Below are positions 47,801 through 60,043 of a stretch of 64,000 bases of DNA, piece after piece. The number at the start of each line of letters is the position of its first letter. Position 1 is the first letter of the stretch. Made by a program: the position numbers and the translations under genes. The notes under the pieces were generated by a model. The model was not told the origin of the DNA and did not search any database. It saw nothing but the letters and a program-made list of their open reading frames with translations. Source of the DNA: Rhynchopus sp. YZ270_cl-10 (taxonomy: Eukaryota; Euglenozoa; Diplonemea; Diplonemida; Diplonemidae). The stretch covers positions 1-64,000 of the forward strand of contig OZ037929.1 in assembly GCA_964035575.1 (NCBI GenBank), in the 5' to 3' direction.

Positions 47801-50800
47801 CACACACCTTCACTCTTGCACTGCACCTGGATCCAGCTTGCTCCCTGGGATACTGCCTCGCACACTGTGGGGGAAGCGACGAATGCATCCTCAAAGTCGC
47901 ACTTTCCTTCCAGGGTGAGGTTGCGTGACTCAGGGTTGTTCTCGCCACACACGACTATCAGATGTGTGTCGGACTGGAAGGCGGTGCTGATCAGCAGCTG
48001 CGAGTTGTGCACCCCCATTGTGATTCTCTGCACGTGGTAGCGAGCTTGGGGTGCGGTGCAGGTCAGGTTTTCGTACGGGGTATCGGTGAAGTCCATCGCC
48101 ACCTTCCAGGTTCGCTCGAAGGTGTACTGTCCACAGAAGTCGTCGTTGGAGTCAACGTCTCCGTCTGAGTACGTCAGTGTCGCGGATACGTCGCACCCAA
48201 CGCTCCACTCAGGGAACCCTGTGTAGAGCGGCTTTGTGTCGTCTTTCTTCGTCAACGACACGTCGTCAGGAGTAGAGATGAAGTTGATACTGGGTGGCAA
48301 GATCGTCACCAGCTGTTCCACAGTGCCGCTCTCCCCTCCGCAGACAACGGAGTCATCGAACCCCTGCCACACCAGTACAACGTACTCTGTACCGCACTGG
48401 TAGCTCCCGCCCCCTGGAGGAGCCAGCATAGGCTCTGACTCGCTTATCAGAATCACCTTCGAACCGTTGGTGCAGCGTGAGTCAATGTTCTTAAAAGTTG
48501 GTACATGCGAACGGTAGTCTGCATTCTCGTTTGCGCAACCGATGGTGACACTCTTTGCAGCGTTCAGCTCTGGGGCTTCGTAGTGGAACACACCGGCCAC
48601 TGCCTGTGCTTCGTGGCTCATCCCGCCCTGCGTCGAAACTGTCGCGTCGCTCATCTTTTTCACGAGCGACGTCTGCATTGCAGCAATCGACGCCTCAAAA
48701 GCCTCGGGTGTGCTCACGTCCACAGCCCCTCCCGCAGACACCATCGTCTCTGCGTCTTCGAAAACAGATGGTGATGTGTCCGCTGTGCCAGGGTCAGCTA
48801 GACGACGCACACCTGCAGCGAACGTTGCCGTCGCCTGCGCATCCCCTTCGCGTTTCACGACGTGTTTGAACGTCGACAAGCTTGTCGGCTGAGGCACGGC
48901 TGCTCCTGAATGGATGGCAGCGAAACCAGGGTTGGCATCGCGAGAACTGTCGAGCGCGACTTCCTTCTTCCCAGCAACCTCCTGCTGCTCGTTTGCGTGT
49001 ACGAGTGCGCGTGCGCGTTGCTTCATGCATTCTCTGTCGAAGTAATCGGAGTGGTGAGACTTCGTGTCGCAGATCCATCCAAACGCCTTTCCGCATGTCT
49101 TCACCTTCCACGACTTCCTAATCTTGTGGCACTCAGCCTCATTCGTCTCCGCGAGTTGTGTGTAGCGCACGTCTTTCACCCGAGACGTCGTGAAGGTGTC
49201 CTTCAGGAAGTCCCCCACACCCTTGAAGAAGTCCACCACCTTCCCTGCCACGAGCTTCACACCGTTCTCCCATAGGTTCTTCATGAATTGGTTGTTGAAG
49301 ACGGAATTGAAGAAGTTCTTCACGTTTTCCGCCACGTCCTTAATGAACCCGCCCACAGCGTCCTTCACAGCGTTCCACGCCTTCGACACGCCGTCTGCGA
49401 TTTTGTTCCACACTTCAGTCACGAACTCTCCCACGGCCTCCACTGCAGCAGACAGGTCCTTCAGAAGGGCCAAGGGGTCGAACCCGACCTCAACGTCCAG
49501 CTCCCACTCCATGTCTGAGATGTCTGCTGGCACCACGCCGTGACCACCCACTTCGATGTACGCACCCAGCAGGCTTGCACGCGCAAAGAAGTCTAAGTTA
49601 AATGCATCATCCACAATGGCAATCGCGATATTCGTCCTCAGCTTCGCAATCGCAAGGACTGTCAGGTCGAGGTTGAACTCACCCTTCTGTGCCGCTTTCG
49701 AGTACTGGAAGCTCAAGTCGTCGAGCGACACAAAGAACCAGCTGCGTGACTCCATTCGGATTAAGAAGTGTGTGAATGCCCAGTCCCACTCCGCCTGGAC
49801 CTGACTCTTCCACGCACCGCCAAACAGGCCCATCTCCATGTTAAAGCGGAACACGTCTTTGTCGAGGCGCACAGCCACACTCCCCTTCGCCCCCAGCAAC
49901 GCTATCTCGAATGCGCCGTTGATGTCGACCGCAGCCTCAAGGGGGACCGGAACGAGCTTCAGGAAGAAGTTCGCGCCCCCCACGAGCTCGCCACTAGCAT
50001 CATCGAAGTGGTGCCCGATCTTCATCAGGTCAAAGTCTCCGATGCTAACTGCCAGCGCGTCTGACATGCTAGTGTTAATCACAACGGCGCGCTCGTCGAT
50101 GCGAACATACGAGCGGATCTGCCAGCCAAACAGGTCCAGTACACCACGCACTTGAAGTCCGCTTGCGATTTCGACTGTGGTTTCTGGAGACAGTTCAATA
50201 GTTCTGTCGATGAGACTGAACGAAACGTAAGCATAGCAGTCAAGGTTCAGTGTCGATGTGTTCGTGGACGGAGTGGCGTCGTCGTTGGCAGGGCACTTTG
50301 ATTCGTCCCAAGGGTAGATACCCGTCCTCAGTGTTGCTTCTCCAAGCACGTCACGCACCTTCTCAAGCCCAGGTACATATTCCTCAAACACATCCAAGAG
50401 GTCTTGGATGGTCAACCTTGTGACCATTCCGATGAAGAAGTTCTCCTCTTTCTGCTTTGCGCTCAGGCCAAGGTAGGTGCGTGCCTTGATGTAAGGCGAT
50501 GTCGAGTTAACACAGTTGTACTTCTTCCCAAGACACATCGCTCCGCCAACTGCAAGACGAGTGGGTAGAAGCGTTGCTATGTCAACATCCAGCCCAAGCA
50601 GCATCTCGCCCACATGCAAGAACGGCAACCCCAGGGCAGAGTGCCACCACCCGCTCGCCGTCAGGTCGCCGCTCACCTGTGGTGTTGGGTTGAACGTGAA
50701 CCCTACCTCTCCTGTGAAGTAAAGGTCCACTCGCTCTGTAGCACCGACGGGAGCGTCGCAGCCCTCAACACAGAGGGACACAGGCAGAGACACTTTGAAC

Positions 50801-53752
50801 TCAGCGACGGGCACTCCTGTCCCAAAACTGCCTCCCGGAATGGGAACCCCAGACTGGAACGTAGTGTACTGCATGTACAGCGACAGCCCTTTCTCACCGG
50901 CTGGGTCCACCAGGCGCAGTCTGTTGCTAGATGTGTCCGGCTTTGTCTCGATCTCGAAGCGGAGTTTCCAGTAGCTCGCCTGGTGCTCCACGGACACACG
51001 TACAGGGAGGCCAGCCGCAGTGCTCGCCAGGAACGATAGTGCCGTGTCGTCGAACTTCGGTGTTCCATAGAGCTCGAACATGACGCGCCCGTCCAGCCCA
51101 GCCTCCAGCGTCACTGTCGCGTCAGACACCCCCAGACCGTCCACGTTGATCGCCTTCAATACCCGCGAGAAGGAGTCCCCACCTTCCGTCCCCGACACAG
51201 CGTAGCCAAGCCCCGACAGCGTCACAACATCAGTGCTTGCTTGCAGCTTCACCTCGTTACAGCCTGGGTCGGTCTCCACAGTGGCGTCACCGCTCACGCT
51301 CGTCGAAGCCGAAAGGGGCGATGTGCACTTCCCAAAGCAGAACGGCGCCTTCGCCTCACCAGACTTCATCGCTTCTGCGAACAGCACTGCCAGGTCCAGG
51401 TTAGGTGTGTCTGACTCGGAAAGTGTCTTCGCACTTCTCCGTGTTGACGGGGTCTCTGTCGACGGTTCCGGCGTCGGAGGTGACTCTGTGGGTGCAGGTG
51501 TCGGTGGCGCCGGCGTTGGCGGAGACGATGTGGGCGGTGCAGATGTTGGCGTTGCAGTCGAGTTGTCAGTCGGTGCAGGAGGTGTAGGCGGTGTAGGGGT
51601 TCTCCCACACGACTGCGTCTGGTACAGCTCTGAGTCCGTCAGCAACGCCACGAAACCGACGTTAATCCTTGCACCCTTCTCTTTGAAGTAATCCCCCCAC
51701 GACTGCTTGCGGTCCCGACACGAATTGCTGGACGCAACCCACCTGCACCACGGATATTCCTGGCACGTGGACTTCACAATTTGCACATTGCAACTCTCCT
51801 TATGCACGCACTCTGTTCCTGTCCAGTGGCAGAGGTCGTCCTCCTCGCATGGGGTCTGCTCGCGTCCGTGGCAGCCAGAATGTTGAAACGGAAGACTGCA
51901 TGTATTGTCACTCTGGACTTCGCATTGTTCGTTGCCAAATTCGACTCCAGTTTTCATGCAGTCTTCCACGCTACGCTTGTCGCAGGGGATGATGGGTGCC
52001 TCGCCCTTTTCGTAACAGTTGTCTCCAACAGCATCGCAGTAGGAAGCAGCTTCGCACGCCACAGGGTTCAGGTCTTTGCATGCCTGCTTCTCATCGCAGC
52101 TCTCTCCGACCACAATGCAGTTGTCCCCTGCCCTTACACAGTCTTCTTTGGTACGGTCCTTGCACGCCACAGGGGCTGTCCCCTCCTCAAAGCAGTTGTC
52201 ACCAACAGGGTCGCAGTACGACGTCGTATCGCACACAGCAGGGCTCAGGGACGTGCAGTCCTTCTTTTCTTCGCACACACCGCTGTTCAACACGCATGAG
52301 TCGCCTGCCTTCACGCACTCCGTCATGCGGTCTGCACACGGCTTTGGGGGTACCACAACACACTCATTTGTGTTCTCCACAAAATCACAAAGAGACGACG
52401 TGACGCACGCTGCAGACGACATGAGCGCGCACTCAGTTGCGACAGCGTCCAATACATTTGCTTCACGCACATCCGGTGCAAACGTAAGGTTAATGTCGTC
52501 AAGGTTACCGTAAATGTCCTGAACCGCCTCCTTCACCTTCGTCCTATCTACAGTATAAGACACGAATGTGACACCAACACCGCTCAAGGCAATGTGCTCC
52601 CAGAAGTACGCAGTATCGTCACCACCCCCGAAAAGGCAGCCCAAATGCGGAAGGGCAAACTTTACCACAACTTCGTAAAGACCAAAGCGAAGCTTGTTTT
52701 TGGGGTTTGTGATTTCCAAGAAAGGGCCGTTCGTGCCTGCAGTGCCGAAGCCGATGGAGAGGGTGAACTGATCTGCAGGTCTCTCAGGGTTGTTGCCGTG
52801 AATCCCGATGTTCGCACTGACTTTGACCTTCTTCGAGGTGGCATCGCTTGGTGCGGTTGGGTCCAAGATGGCGCTCACACCAAACTTGGCTGCAATGTCA
52901 AACTCCAACCCCTTGCCCTCCGAGGCCTCTGCAATAAGATCGAATCCACCACCGTATGCGAAGCCTCGGTTCACACGCTTCTCGTACTGCACTGAGACTG
53001 TGAGCCTTCCTTTTGCACCACCACCCCAAGGCTCGAAGAAGTCCTGTTTTTTGTTGTTTTTTTTTGAAATCATTTAGTAGTGCATGAAGGATAGAGTTTT
53101 TTTTTCGCATATCCACACAAAAATTTTTGTTTTATTTGGTTTTTTTGGGGAGGGCACTGCTGGACGTGACCCGCCAGATGCAGTACAAAGACGCTTCGAT
53201 CCTTTCAGGTTTTTTTTTCCGAAAGGCTGCGCATCTCCTCCATTCCATGATTTTATTTCCCCCACCAACCATAATATTGTAACATACCCCTTGTGGCTTT
53301 GCAGCTCTGTCAGAAGCGGCAGCTTTCTTGGTTTGCCTCTTTTCTGTCTTCCTTTGGTTGCTTTGATCCGGAGAGCAGAACCCTGTGACGTCCTCCATCT
53401 TTGCCCCTGGGTTCGACTGCATGAGAGGCTCCATCTCTTCGATCAAGAAGTCTGGGCTCGTCTCCAGCGCCTCCATGAAGCCTTCTAGCTGTTCGGTCGC
53501 ACGATCTGCCATCTCAGAGAGCTTGCCTGTGTCGTTCAGAACATGCATTAATTCCTCAGTGAACCCGAGCTCCTCCATCGCCGCCTCCGCCTGCGTGGTG
53601 AACTCATCCATGATCCTCGTCCTCATCTCGTCCACAGCCTCCTTCACAACACCAAGGTCCTCTGCAGCAAGCGGTTCGATGGGAAGATTATCCCCGTTGT
53701 CAACAGCAGCCGCAGTGGCTGTTAGCAGCAGCATCGCCGCTGTGCACCTCAT
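44809..53752 (-). CDS. giant secreted cysteine-rich repeat protein, two exons
   Basis: Proposed protein of about 2899 aa. Exon 1 (53288-53752) starts MRCTAAMLLLTATAAAVDNG, a signal peptide followed by an acidic helical segment. Exon 2 (44809-53043) follows a 244-bp intron and keeps the frame. Without this intron, exon 2 would start at ATG 53073 directly after a stop and lack a signal. Exon 2 in order: beta-rich segment; at least three ~50-residue cysteine repeats (C.DR..ECV.AGD.C pattern) plus CxW-type motifs; a Pro/Thr/Ser linker at ~51450-51600; long beta-rich region; an amphipathic helical stretch (EVWNKIADGVSKAWNAVKDA); and four C-terminal repeats of ~230 aa with FG..C.CDL, NPTLRW and DFFS.AEGEEYKRI. 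The last two are almost identical. I do not recognise the family. Domain style suggests a cell-surface or adhesive protein, which is inference. Confidence 0.75.
44831..46228 (-). repeat. 699-bp in-frame tandem duplication in the giant gene
   Basis: 44831-45529 and 45530-46228 are about 98% identical (233 codons each) and encode the last two protein repeats. The two older repeats upstream (about 46230-47750) align only at protein level. Recent unequal exchange or gene conversion is likely. Confidence 0.93.
53044..53287 (-). other. cis-spliced intron (GT-AG, 244 bp) in the giant gene
   Basis: Donor AAGGG|GTATGT and acceptor AAAAAACAG|GACTTC. Both flanking frames are in phase 0, joining ...KPQG to DFFEPWGGG. 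The donor is the complement of the U1 5' end (ACATACC) at 10700-10857. Not experimentally shown here; it rests on the frame, the signal peptide and the splice sites. Confidence 0.75.
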
Positions 53753-55264
53753 TCTTACGTTTTGTTTTGTGAGAGAGGTTTTTTGTATTCTGTGTGAATA
53801 TAGGTAGGGGGGCAGGAATGACAACGTTAAGCAATCACAACGAAAATAATGTTCTTCCATTTTTCAACGAGAAAAACACGAGAAAAAATGTGCGCGTTTT
53901 TTCTCTAATTTTTTTTCCCAGTACAGTGATAAAAGTTGTTATTCTGTTTTTTTGTTGAATCTGAGGAACGGGGGAAAGGAAGGAGACAGGTGGGGGATAA
54001 ACAGTCAGCAAGCGCTGTGTGCCAGGGTGGCACTGACGCTTCCTGCAACCTTCTGTGGCACAACGTGGTCGACACTCTCCTCCCAAAGGAAGAGGAGAAG
54101 GTCAGAACTGAGCAAATGTTGTTGTGCTGCACAAAGAAGGCTCTGTGTTTTCTATAAAAATAAACACACCCTGTGCGAAGGTGCACAAGGCAAGGTGTTA
54201 CGTACAAAGAGCATGCTGCTGTTTGTTGTGCTTTACTTTGTTCCGCATTACATGCAGTGAATACGATTCCCTACATAGTTATTGGAGACAAAAATAACAA
54301 AACCAAAGAAAAAAAACAGCAACATTTTTGTTCATTGTACTCCCATTGAAGGGATCGAGCCAACAAAACAGCTGACAAAACAGCAAAACATGAAAACCGT
54401 GGAGTGGGATGAAAAAGATTTGAGAAGGGAAGGGAAAAGGAAAAAAGGGAGGGACTACCTGGACTCCGCACGGTGCATACGGTTCTGCACAAGAACGTCC
54501 CAAACAAACGTGAAGTCGAAAGCAAAAAAAGCAACCGTTTTTTGCGTTTTGAAAGTATGTATAAAGTATATAAGGAAAGGGAAAATGGAAAGGGAAAAAC
54601 AACGCTTGAAATATGAATGCACCTCAAAGGCACGTAAATCTATTTGAAGAACAGGGGATAAAACAAAGGGTACAGATCAACCTATTGAAGCAAACAACCG
54701 GTGGACCTGTTGCAACACGTCGAGACACACACGAAGACGAAGCGTGCATTGGGAGTGCACCTCGCCACACTGCCATTGCAGCACCACAGATCAGGTGGGA
54801 TCCCTGTGTATGCGCTGTGATGCCTCGTGTGGTTCATGACTGTTGCTCATGAATTAAAAATCGAAACAAGCGTTCTCTGCTTTCACAAAAGAGAACAATA
54901 ATAATAAAACACACACAGTGATAAGTTGAATGTGCAAACGCCTCACCGGACAACAGGGGACGCAGGACTGGAAAAGAAGTATGTGTGTGGCGAACGCTTT
55001 GCAATATTAAAAATGCGATGAAGACGAGAGTGAAATAAAAGCTGTTAAGTTTCTCTTGTTTTTCTTGATGATTGATGAAGGTTGAAACTGGACTGAAATA
55101 AGATAGAAGAAAAGGAAAAAGGAAAAAGGAAAAAAGGGCAAAGGTAAAGACATCGATTGACGGTGGGGGTGTATGTTGCTATAAAATTGGTGATTCTCTT
55201 TGCCTATCTTTGTCTTTACCTTACAATAAAGAACCCCCTTTCCACACAGAGTCATTCCTCCTCC
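53753..55264. other. intergenic region
   Basis: No gene recognised on either strand; AT-rich with A- and GA-rich runs (GGAAAAAGGAAAAAGG near 55115). It separates the LamG protein gene from the giant gene. Confidence 0.6.
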
Positions 55265-58200
55265 TCACATCCGGTCTGCATACAACTGGGCAACCTGCGA
55301 CGGAGACAGTGCAGCACGGTACACCCGCATCTCGTCCATGTGCCCCACAAACTTGTTGTACTTCCCAAGCCAGGCAACACCCCCAAAGCGCGTGTAGTAG
55401 CCCTCCTCGAACAGCCCCACCACACCTGCGATGCTTGCTGTTGCCACTGCCACCCCGTCCACGTAGTTCGTCGCAGTGTCCGTCGCGCGAGACACCACAG
55501 CAGCCACGTGGTGCCACTCGCCGTCGTCGATCGGGTGTGCAGTGTTGCCCGCAACCGTCACCTTCGCCCCGTCGCGTGCGTACACAACAGTCTTGAACGA
55601 CTTCCCAGTCCCTGCCGTCAGGAGCGTGAGCCCACGCGAGGTCGGGCGCCCTGCATTGGAGAAGATGGGCATGTCGCCTACGTCCCCTCCTGCAGCGATC
55701 TTGACCCACGTGCTCACGGTGACGTCGTCCTCGCGCAGCAGCAGGAAGGCCGGCATCGGGGACATCTGCACCTTCATGTGGCCGTTGTTCCACGCACCCT
55801 TCGTGCCCGACAGCTCTGCACAGTTCCCAGACACACCGCCGGGCACACCCACAGACACGCCTGTGGGGTCCACGTACGCCTGCACGTGCTTCGTGGTGTC
55901 ATGCACAACCGACGGTGCTGACGCTGACGCCGACGGCGACACAGGCACACCTGCAGACTCAAACGCGTAGTGCAGGATGAGGTGCTCTGCAGCCGCGTCC
56001 TGTGTCTCGACCCACACCTCCACCTCCGCAGCGCCCCCGGCCACGCCGTTCTGCATAACTGTGTACGAGAACGTGTCGCGCCCAACAAACGCAGGCGCCG
56101 GTGTGTACACAAAGCCCCCGCTGGCGCCAAGGCGCAGTGTCCCATGTGCCGGGGCGGCAGTCACAACAGCCTGCGCGCCCTGTGCCGCCACACCACGGTC
56201 ATTTGCAAGCACACCCTCCGCAGCGCCCACCTGCAGCACCGCACCCAACACAGCCACGTACACGTCTGGGAACGCCCCCGCCGCAGACACACCCAGGAGG
56301 GGCAGCATCGCACGCCCCGCACGCTCCCCGATCGCGACCATCGACCCCCCGTCGTAGTGGTAGTAGTGGTACAGGTCGTCCGAGGGAACCCAGTCCGCGT
56401 GTGCGTCCGCCGTCGCCACTGCCGCCTGCGCACGGCGGATCACGCCCCCACGCACCCCCTGGTTGTCGTTCCCCTGCACCACCACCACAGGGAGGGCAGG
56501 CACACCCACCTCCGCCCGCACAGCAGCAATCAGCTTTGTGAGTGCAGCCTCGTAGCCGTTCGCGTCTGCGTCCGAGAAGGCGTCGTTGTAGCCCTGCGAC
56601 CAGACAAACCCAGACACAACGTGGTCCGCAGGCAACGTCGCACGGAACGCCGCAAACCCGGCCACCATCTGCGCGTACAGGTTGTCTGCGTCCCCTGTCG
56701 GCGACCAGTGGTCTGCCCGTGCAATCTGCGTGCCCCCCTTCGACGCCTTGAACAGGTACACGTCCTCCGTCAGTGCGTCCCCCAGCACATGCCCGAAGCC
56801 CAGCTCCGGCCCGAACGACGCACCGTAGAAGGGCCCAAGCCCGCCTGTCCCGCGTGAGCGCTCAATGATCGACTTTGCAAACACGTCGCTGCGTGTCTCA
56901 AGCAGCTCCGTGCGCAGGGACAGGTAGTTCTTCAGGTCTGCCGTGCTCCCGTGGCCAACCATGTTCGACTGGCCTGCCATCAGGAACACGCGTGGTGGGC
57001 TTCTTGTTGTTGGTGGTGTGGGAGGTGTTGTTGGTGGTGTTTCCGTGGCCGGCACACTTGTCGCAACAACAGGCGCACCCGTCGATGGCACAGCTGTGCG
57101 CGGAGCCTCGGTTGCGGGCGGCTGTGTTGCAGGCGCACGTGTCGCTGGTGCAGTGGTGCTGGGGATTGGTGTCGGCAGCGGAGTTGGTGCTGCTGTCACT
57201 GGCACCGGCACGGGAGGCGCACCCCCGGCCTGGATGAGGTAGTCGTACGAGTACGCGAGGAAGTCTCTGAACTGCGTTGCAGGTGTGTTTGCCACCACCA
57301 AGTACAGCGTCTCCCCGGCACCCACACGCACCGTTGCCGTCACAGCCTTGCCGCCCGTCCCTGCCACCGCTGCAGGGAGCCGCACGTAGCGCCGCTCCCC
57401 AGTCGCCGTGTTGTGCACAACAGCCTGTGCACGGAACTCAGAGTAGGCAGGGTTCGCAGCAGACGGCACCACACCCACTGTGTACTGTGTCTCTGTCGCC
57501 ACACCCGACACCTCGTATGCGTTGAACGCCCAGTCCCCGATCATGTACCGCCCAGGCACAGACACCCACGCCCCGTCCGTGCCGCCAGCACCGTAGAAGA
57601 CAGCCACCTTGTTGTCAACCTCCTCGTCGGCCACAGGGTCCTCCGTGTTCTTCTTGTTGTTCCCGTTCATACGGCGGAACGACCCTTCCTCAGACGCACG
57701 GAAGGTCTCTTCGTAGTCGACGTCCCACGTCGTCACACGTGCCGCAAAGTCGCTGAAGACCTCACGCATGTCGTACCCAGCCTCCGCAAGTGCGTTGTAC
57801 ATCCCCTCCGCAGGTGCACCACTCAGCGGTGCCAGCCCAAGGCGCGCACGGTTGTACACCTTCCCCACCCAGAAGTCGTCTCCAAGCACGTGGTGGGTCA
57901 CGAACCACTCCCAGATTGCCGCCCCGTACTGGTGTCCGCCCTTCCCAATGTCCACAATCCCGTCTGCGAAGGTTGAGCTCTGTGTCGTCCACAGCGCCAG
58001 CTGCGGCTGCAGGGTGTACATCCCGAGAATCGTGTCGTACACAGTCGGCTTCTGTGAGAACGCACCCCACGACGCAGTCGACTCTGCAAGGAACTTCGTC
58101 GACCCCTGTGCACGCTTCTGGTACGCGTGGAAGTTCTCGTGCAGCACGTACTGGTTCCACGCCTTTCCAAAGTTGAACTTGCTCACCCACGACCGGCGGT

Positions 58201-60043
58201 ACCCGTCCGTCAGCAGCACCTGGCGTGGCTTTGCGTACTCGGCGCACAGCGCCCCGTGCACATACATCCCTGTCTCCATCACGTTGTGCTCCCAGGTCAT
58301 GTCGTGTCCCGAGAGCTGGTACTCGAAGCTGTCCTGCGTTGTGTCCGTCACCCCCTCAGGCCAGTAGATGCACTCATACACACCGCACAGGAAGTTCGGC
58401 ATCGTTGCGTCGGGCACCACCAGCGACGACGTCCCAACAGCCCCGCACCTGTTTCCCAGCGCCTCCACCTCCGCAGCACCCAGGGCACGCGAGTACACAC
58501 GCACGTCCCACACCTTCCCAGGGTGCTGTGGCACAGAGAGCACGCCCCCCAGCTGCATCGTCCCCGACACAGACACAGGCGCACCGCCCGCAGCCACACC
58601 GTTCACGTACACAGCCACAGCACCGTCGGCAGCAACCACCACTGCTACATGGTTGCAGTGGCGGTGCGAGAGCGCTGTCGTGTGCTCCACCGCCACCTCC
58701 GCCCCGCCTGCAGCCCGCATTGTCACCGACACACGCCCTGCATCCTCGGCAACTGTCACCGCCTCAGACTGCAGCAGCACACCCGTCTGCCCCGCTGTGT
58801 GCGGCTGCACCTTCAGCGACAGCGTCACAGCGCCCGGACCAGCAGACAGCGCACCGAAGTCCACACGCACCGTGCGCGACGTCATGTCCGTCACACTTTC
58901 GTACGGGAACTCCTGCTCGCGCCTGTCCGTCGGGAACAGCTCCGCCGACACTGCGTGGGCGTGTGCAGACAGGTCTTCGTAGGAAAACTCCAGCGGCACG
59001 TACGCGAACAGGCTTGCGTCAAAGGGTCCCTGTCCAATGTCTGCCAGCGCACAGCGTGCCTCGCAGCGGTTGAACGAACACAGCATCCCCGCCGCACAAC
59101 TGCCGCACTGCACAGTTGTCCCGTCCTGCGCACGCACCACACCGCACACAGCACCGCGTTGGGCACACACTGCAGCCGAGGACGACGGCGATGACGGAGA
59201 CGGCGTGCGTGTCGCAGGTGTGCTTGTGCGTGGTGCTGATGTGTGAGGTGCCTGGGTGCGTGGTGCACGTGTGGCAGGCGCAGATGTCGCAGGAGCCTGC
59301 GTTTCAGGCGCTGAGGTGCGAGGAGCATTGGTTGCTGGAGCACCCGTCTCCGTCTCCCCCAGGCACGGCGCACGTGCCTCCTGTGGCGTCATCACGTGGT
59401 CCGCGAAGCTCACATGGTCGACGAAGAACTCCCCGTCACGCGACCTTCTTGTGCCCCCCAGGTGGAACTCCCCAATCGCCATCCCTCCGTACCTCGAACT
59501 CTGCTGCAGGTCCATCGTCGCACGCTTCGACAGCACAAGCTCGCCGTCGACCCACAGCCGCAGCATCGTCTCTGCAGCTGTGTACGTCAACACAACCTGG
59601 TGCCACACACCCACCGCCAGCTTCGCGCTCGTCCGCTTCCCGAAGAGAGGCGTGCGCACACTCAGACGTCTGTAACGGTCCACCACCACCCACGCACCCC
59701 AGTTCCCACGTGTCCCGTCCTGAGCCCTGTCCGTCCCACCAAGCGTGAACAGCGTACGTCCCCTTCTCGTCATCGTCACAGGCTTCACGTAGCCCGCAAT
59801 CGAAAAGTCGACGTTCCCAGTGGGTGCCCCGTTCCCCTCCTTCAGGCTGATGAAGTCCCCGCTCCGCATGTGGTACGACTTCCCACACACTGCGTTGTCG
59901 CCAGACCCAAGCGCAAGCTTCTTCGTTGTGCTCGTCCTCCCGAACGTGTCCGTCACCTCAGGGCCGTCCAGGGTGTACTGCGAGTAGATGCTTCCCTGCA
60001 CCAACCCCACACACAGAGCCAGCAGTGCCATGCTCTGCCGCAT
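55265..60043 (-). CDS. secreted LamG / HExxH peptidase / SGNH esterase multidomain protein
   Basis: 1592 aa. ATG at 60043 gives MRQSMALLALCVGLVQGS, a signal peptide; one more codon upstream (TTG) is not used. Order: LamG-like jelly-roll (~35-225); Ala/Pro/Thr linker of repeated APATSAP-type units (~230-290); a second concanavalin-like domain (~320-560); a peptidase-like domain with LHENFHAYQ (H635, E636, H639), a zinc HExxH motif; a beta domain and another P/T linker; an SGNH-type esterase with AGQSNMVG (S1026), WSQGYND and DLYHYYHYDGG (H1226 region), like carbohydrate acetylesterases; a cadherin/Ig-like domain (VLANDRG...DTFSYTV); and a final LamG (WHHVAAVV, ~1440-1592). All point to an exported or surface enzyme that binds and trims polysaccharide or glycoprotein. 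Substrate unknown. Confidence 0.82.
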   Translation of the reverse strand: MRQSMALLALCVGLVQGSIYSQYTLDGPEVTDTFGRTSTTKKLALGSGDNAVCGKSYHMRSGDFISLKEGNGAPTGNVDFSIAGYVKPVTMTRRGRTLFTLGGTDRAQDGTRGNWGAWVVVDRYRRLSVRTPLFGKRTSAKLAVGVWHQVVLTYTAAETMLRLWVDGELVLSKRATMDLQQSSRYGGMAIGEFHLGGTRRSRDGEFFVDHVSFADHVMTPQEARAPCLGETETGAPATNAPRTSAPETQAPATSAPATRAPRTQAPHTSAPRTSTPATRTPSPSSPSSSAAVCAQRGAVCGVVRAQDGTTVQCGSCAAGMLCSFNRCEARCALADIGQGPFDASLFAYVPLEFSYEDLSAHAHAVSAELFPTDRREQEFPYESVTDMTSRTVRVDFGALSAGPGAVTLSLKVQPHTAGQTGVLLQSEAVTVAEDAGRVSVTMRAAGGAEVAVEHTTALSHRHCNHVAVVVAADGAVAVYVNGVAAGGAPVSVSGTMQLGGVLSVPQHPGKVWDVRVYSRALGAAEVEALGNRCGAVGTSSLVVPDATMPNFLCGVYECIYWPEGVTDTTQDSFEYQLSGHDMTWEHNVMETGMYVHGALCAEYAKPRQVLLTDGYRRSWVSKFNFGKAWNQYVLHENFHAYQKRAQGSTKFLAESTASWGAFSQKPTVYDTILGMYTLQPQLALWTTQSSTFADGIVDIGKGGHQYGAAIWEWFVTHHVLGDDFWVGKVYNRARLGLAPLSGAPAEGMYNALAEAGYDMREVFSDFAARVTTWDVDYEETFRASEEGSFRRMNGNNKKNTEDPVADEEVDNKVAVFYGAGGTDGAWVSVPGRYMIGDWAFNAYEVSGVATETQYTVGVVPSAANPAYSEFRAQAVVHNTATGERRYVRLPAAVAGTGGKAVTATVRVGAGETLYLVVANTPATQFRDFLAYSYDYLIQAGGAPPVPVPVTAAPTPLPTPIPSTTAPATRAPATQPPATEAPRTAVPSTGAPVVATSVPATETPPTTPPTPPTTRSPPRVFLMAGQSNMVGHGSTADLKNYLSLRTELLETRSDVFAKSIIERSRGTGGLGPFYGASFGPELGFGHVLGDALTEDVYLFKASKGGTQIARADHWSPTGDADNLYAQMVAGFAAFRATLPADHVVSGFVWSQGYNDAFSDADANGYEAALTKLIAAVRAEVGVPALPVVVVQGNDNQGVRGGVIRRAQAAVATADAHADWVPSDDLYHYYHYDGGSMVAIGERAGRAMLPLLGVSAAGAFPDVYVAVLGAVLQVGAAEGVLANDRGVAAQGAQAVVTAAPAHGTLRLGASGGFVYTPAPAFVGRDTFSYTVMQNGVAGGAAEVEVWVETQDAAAEHLILHYAFESAGVPVSPSASASAPSVVHDTTKHVQAYVDPTGVSVGVPGGVSGNCAELSGTKGAWNNGHMKVQMSPMPAFLLLREDDVTVSTWVKIAAGGDVGDMPIFSNAGRPTSRGLTLLTAGTGKSFKTVVYARDGAKVTVAGNTAHPIDDGEWHHVAAVVSRATDTATNYVDGVAVATASIAGVVGLFEEGYYTRFGGVAWLGKYNKFVGHMDEMRVYRAALSPSQVAQLYADRM

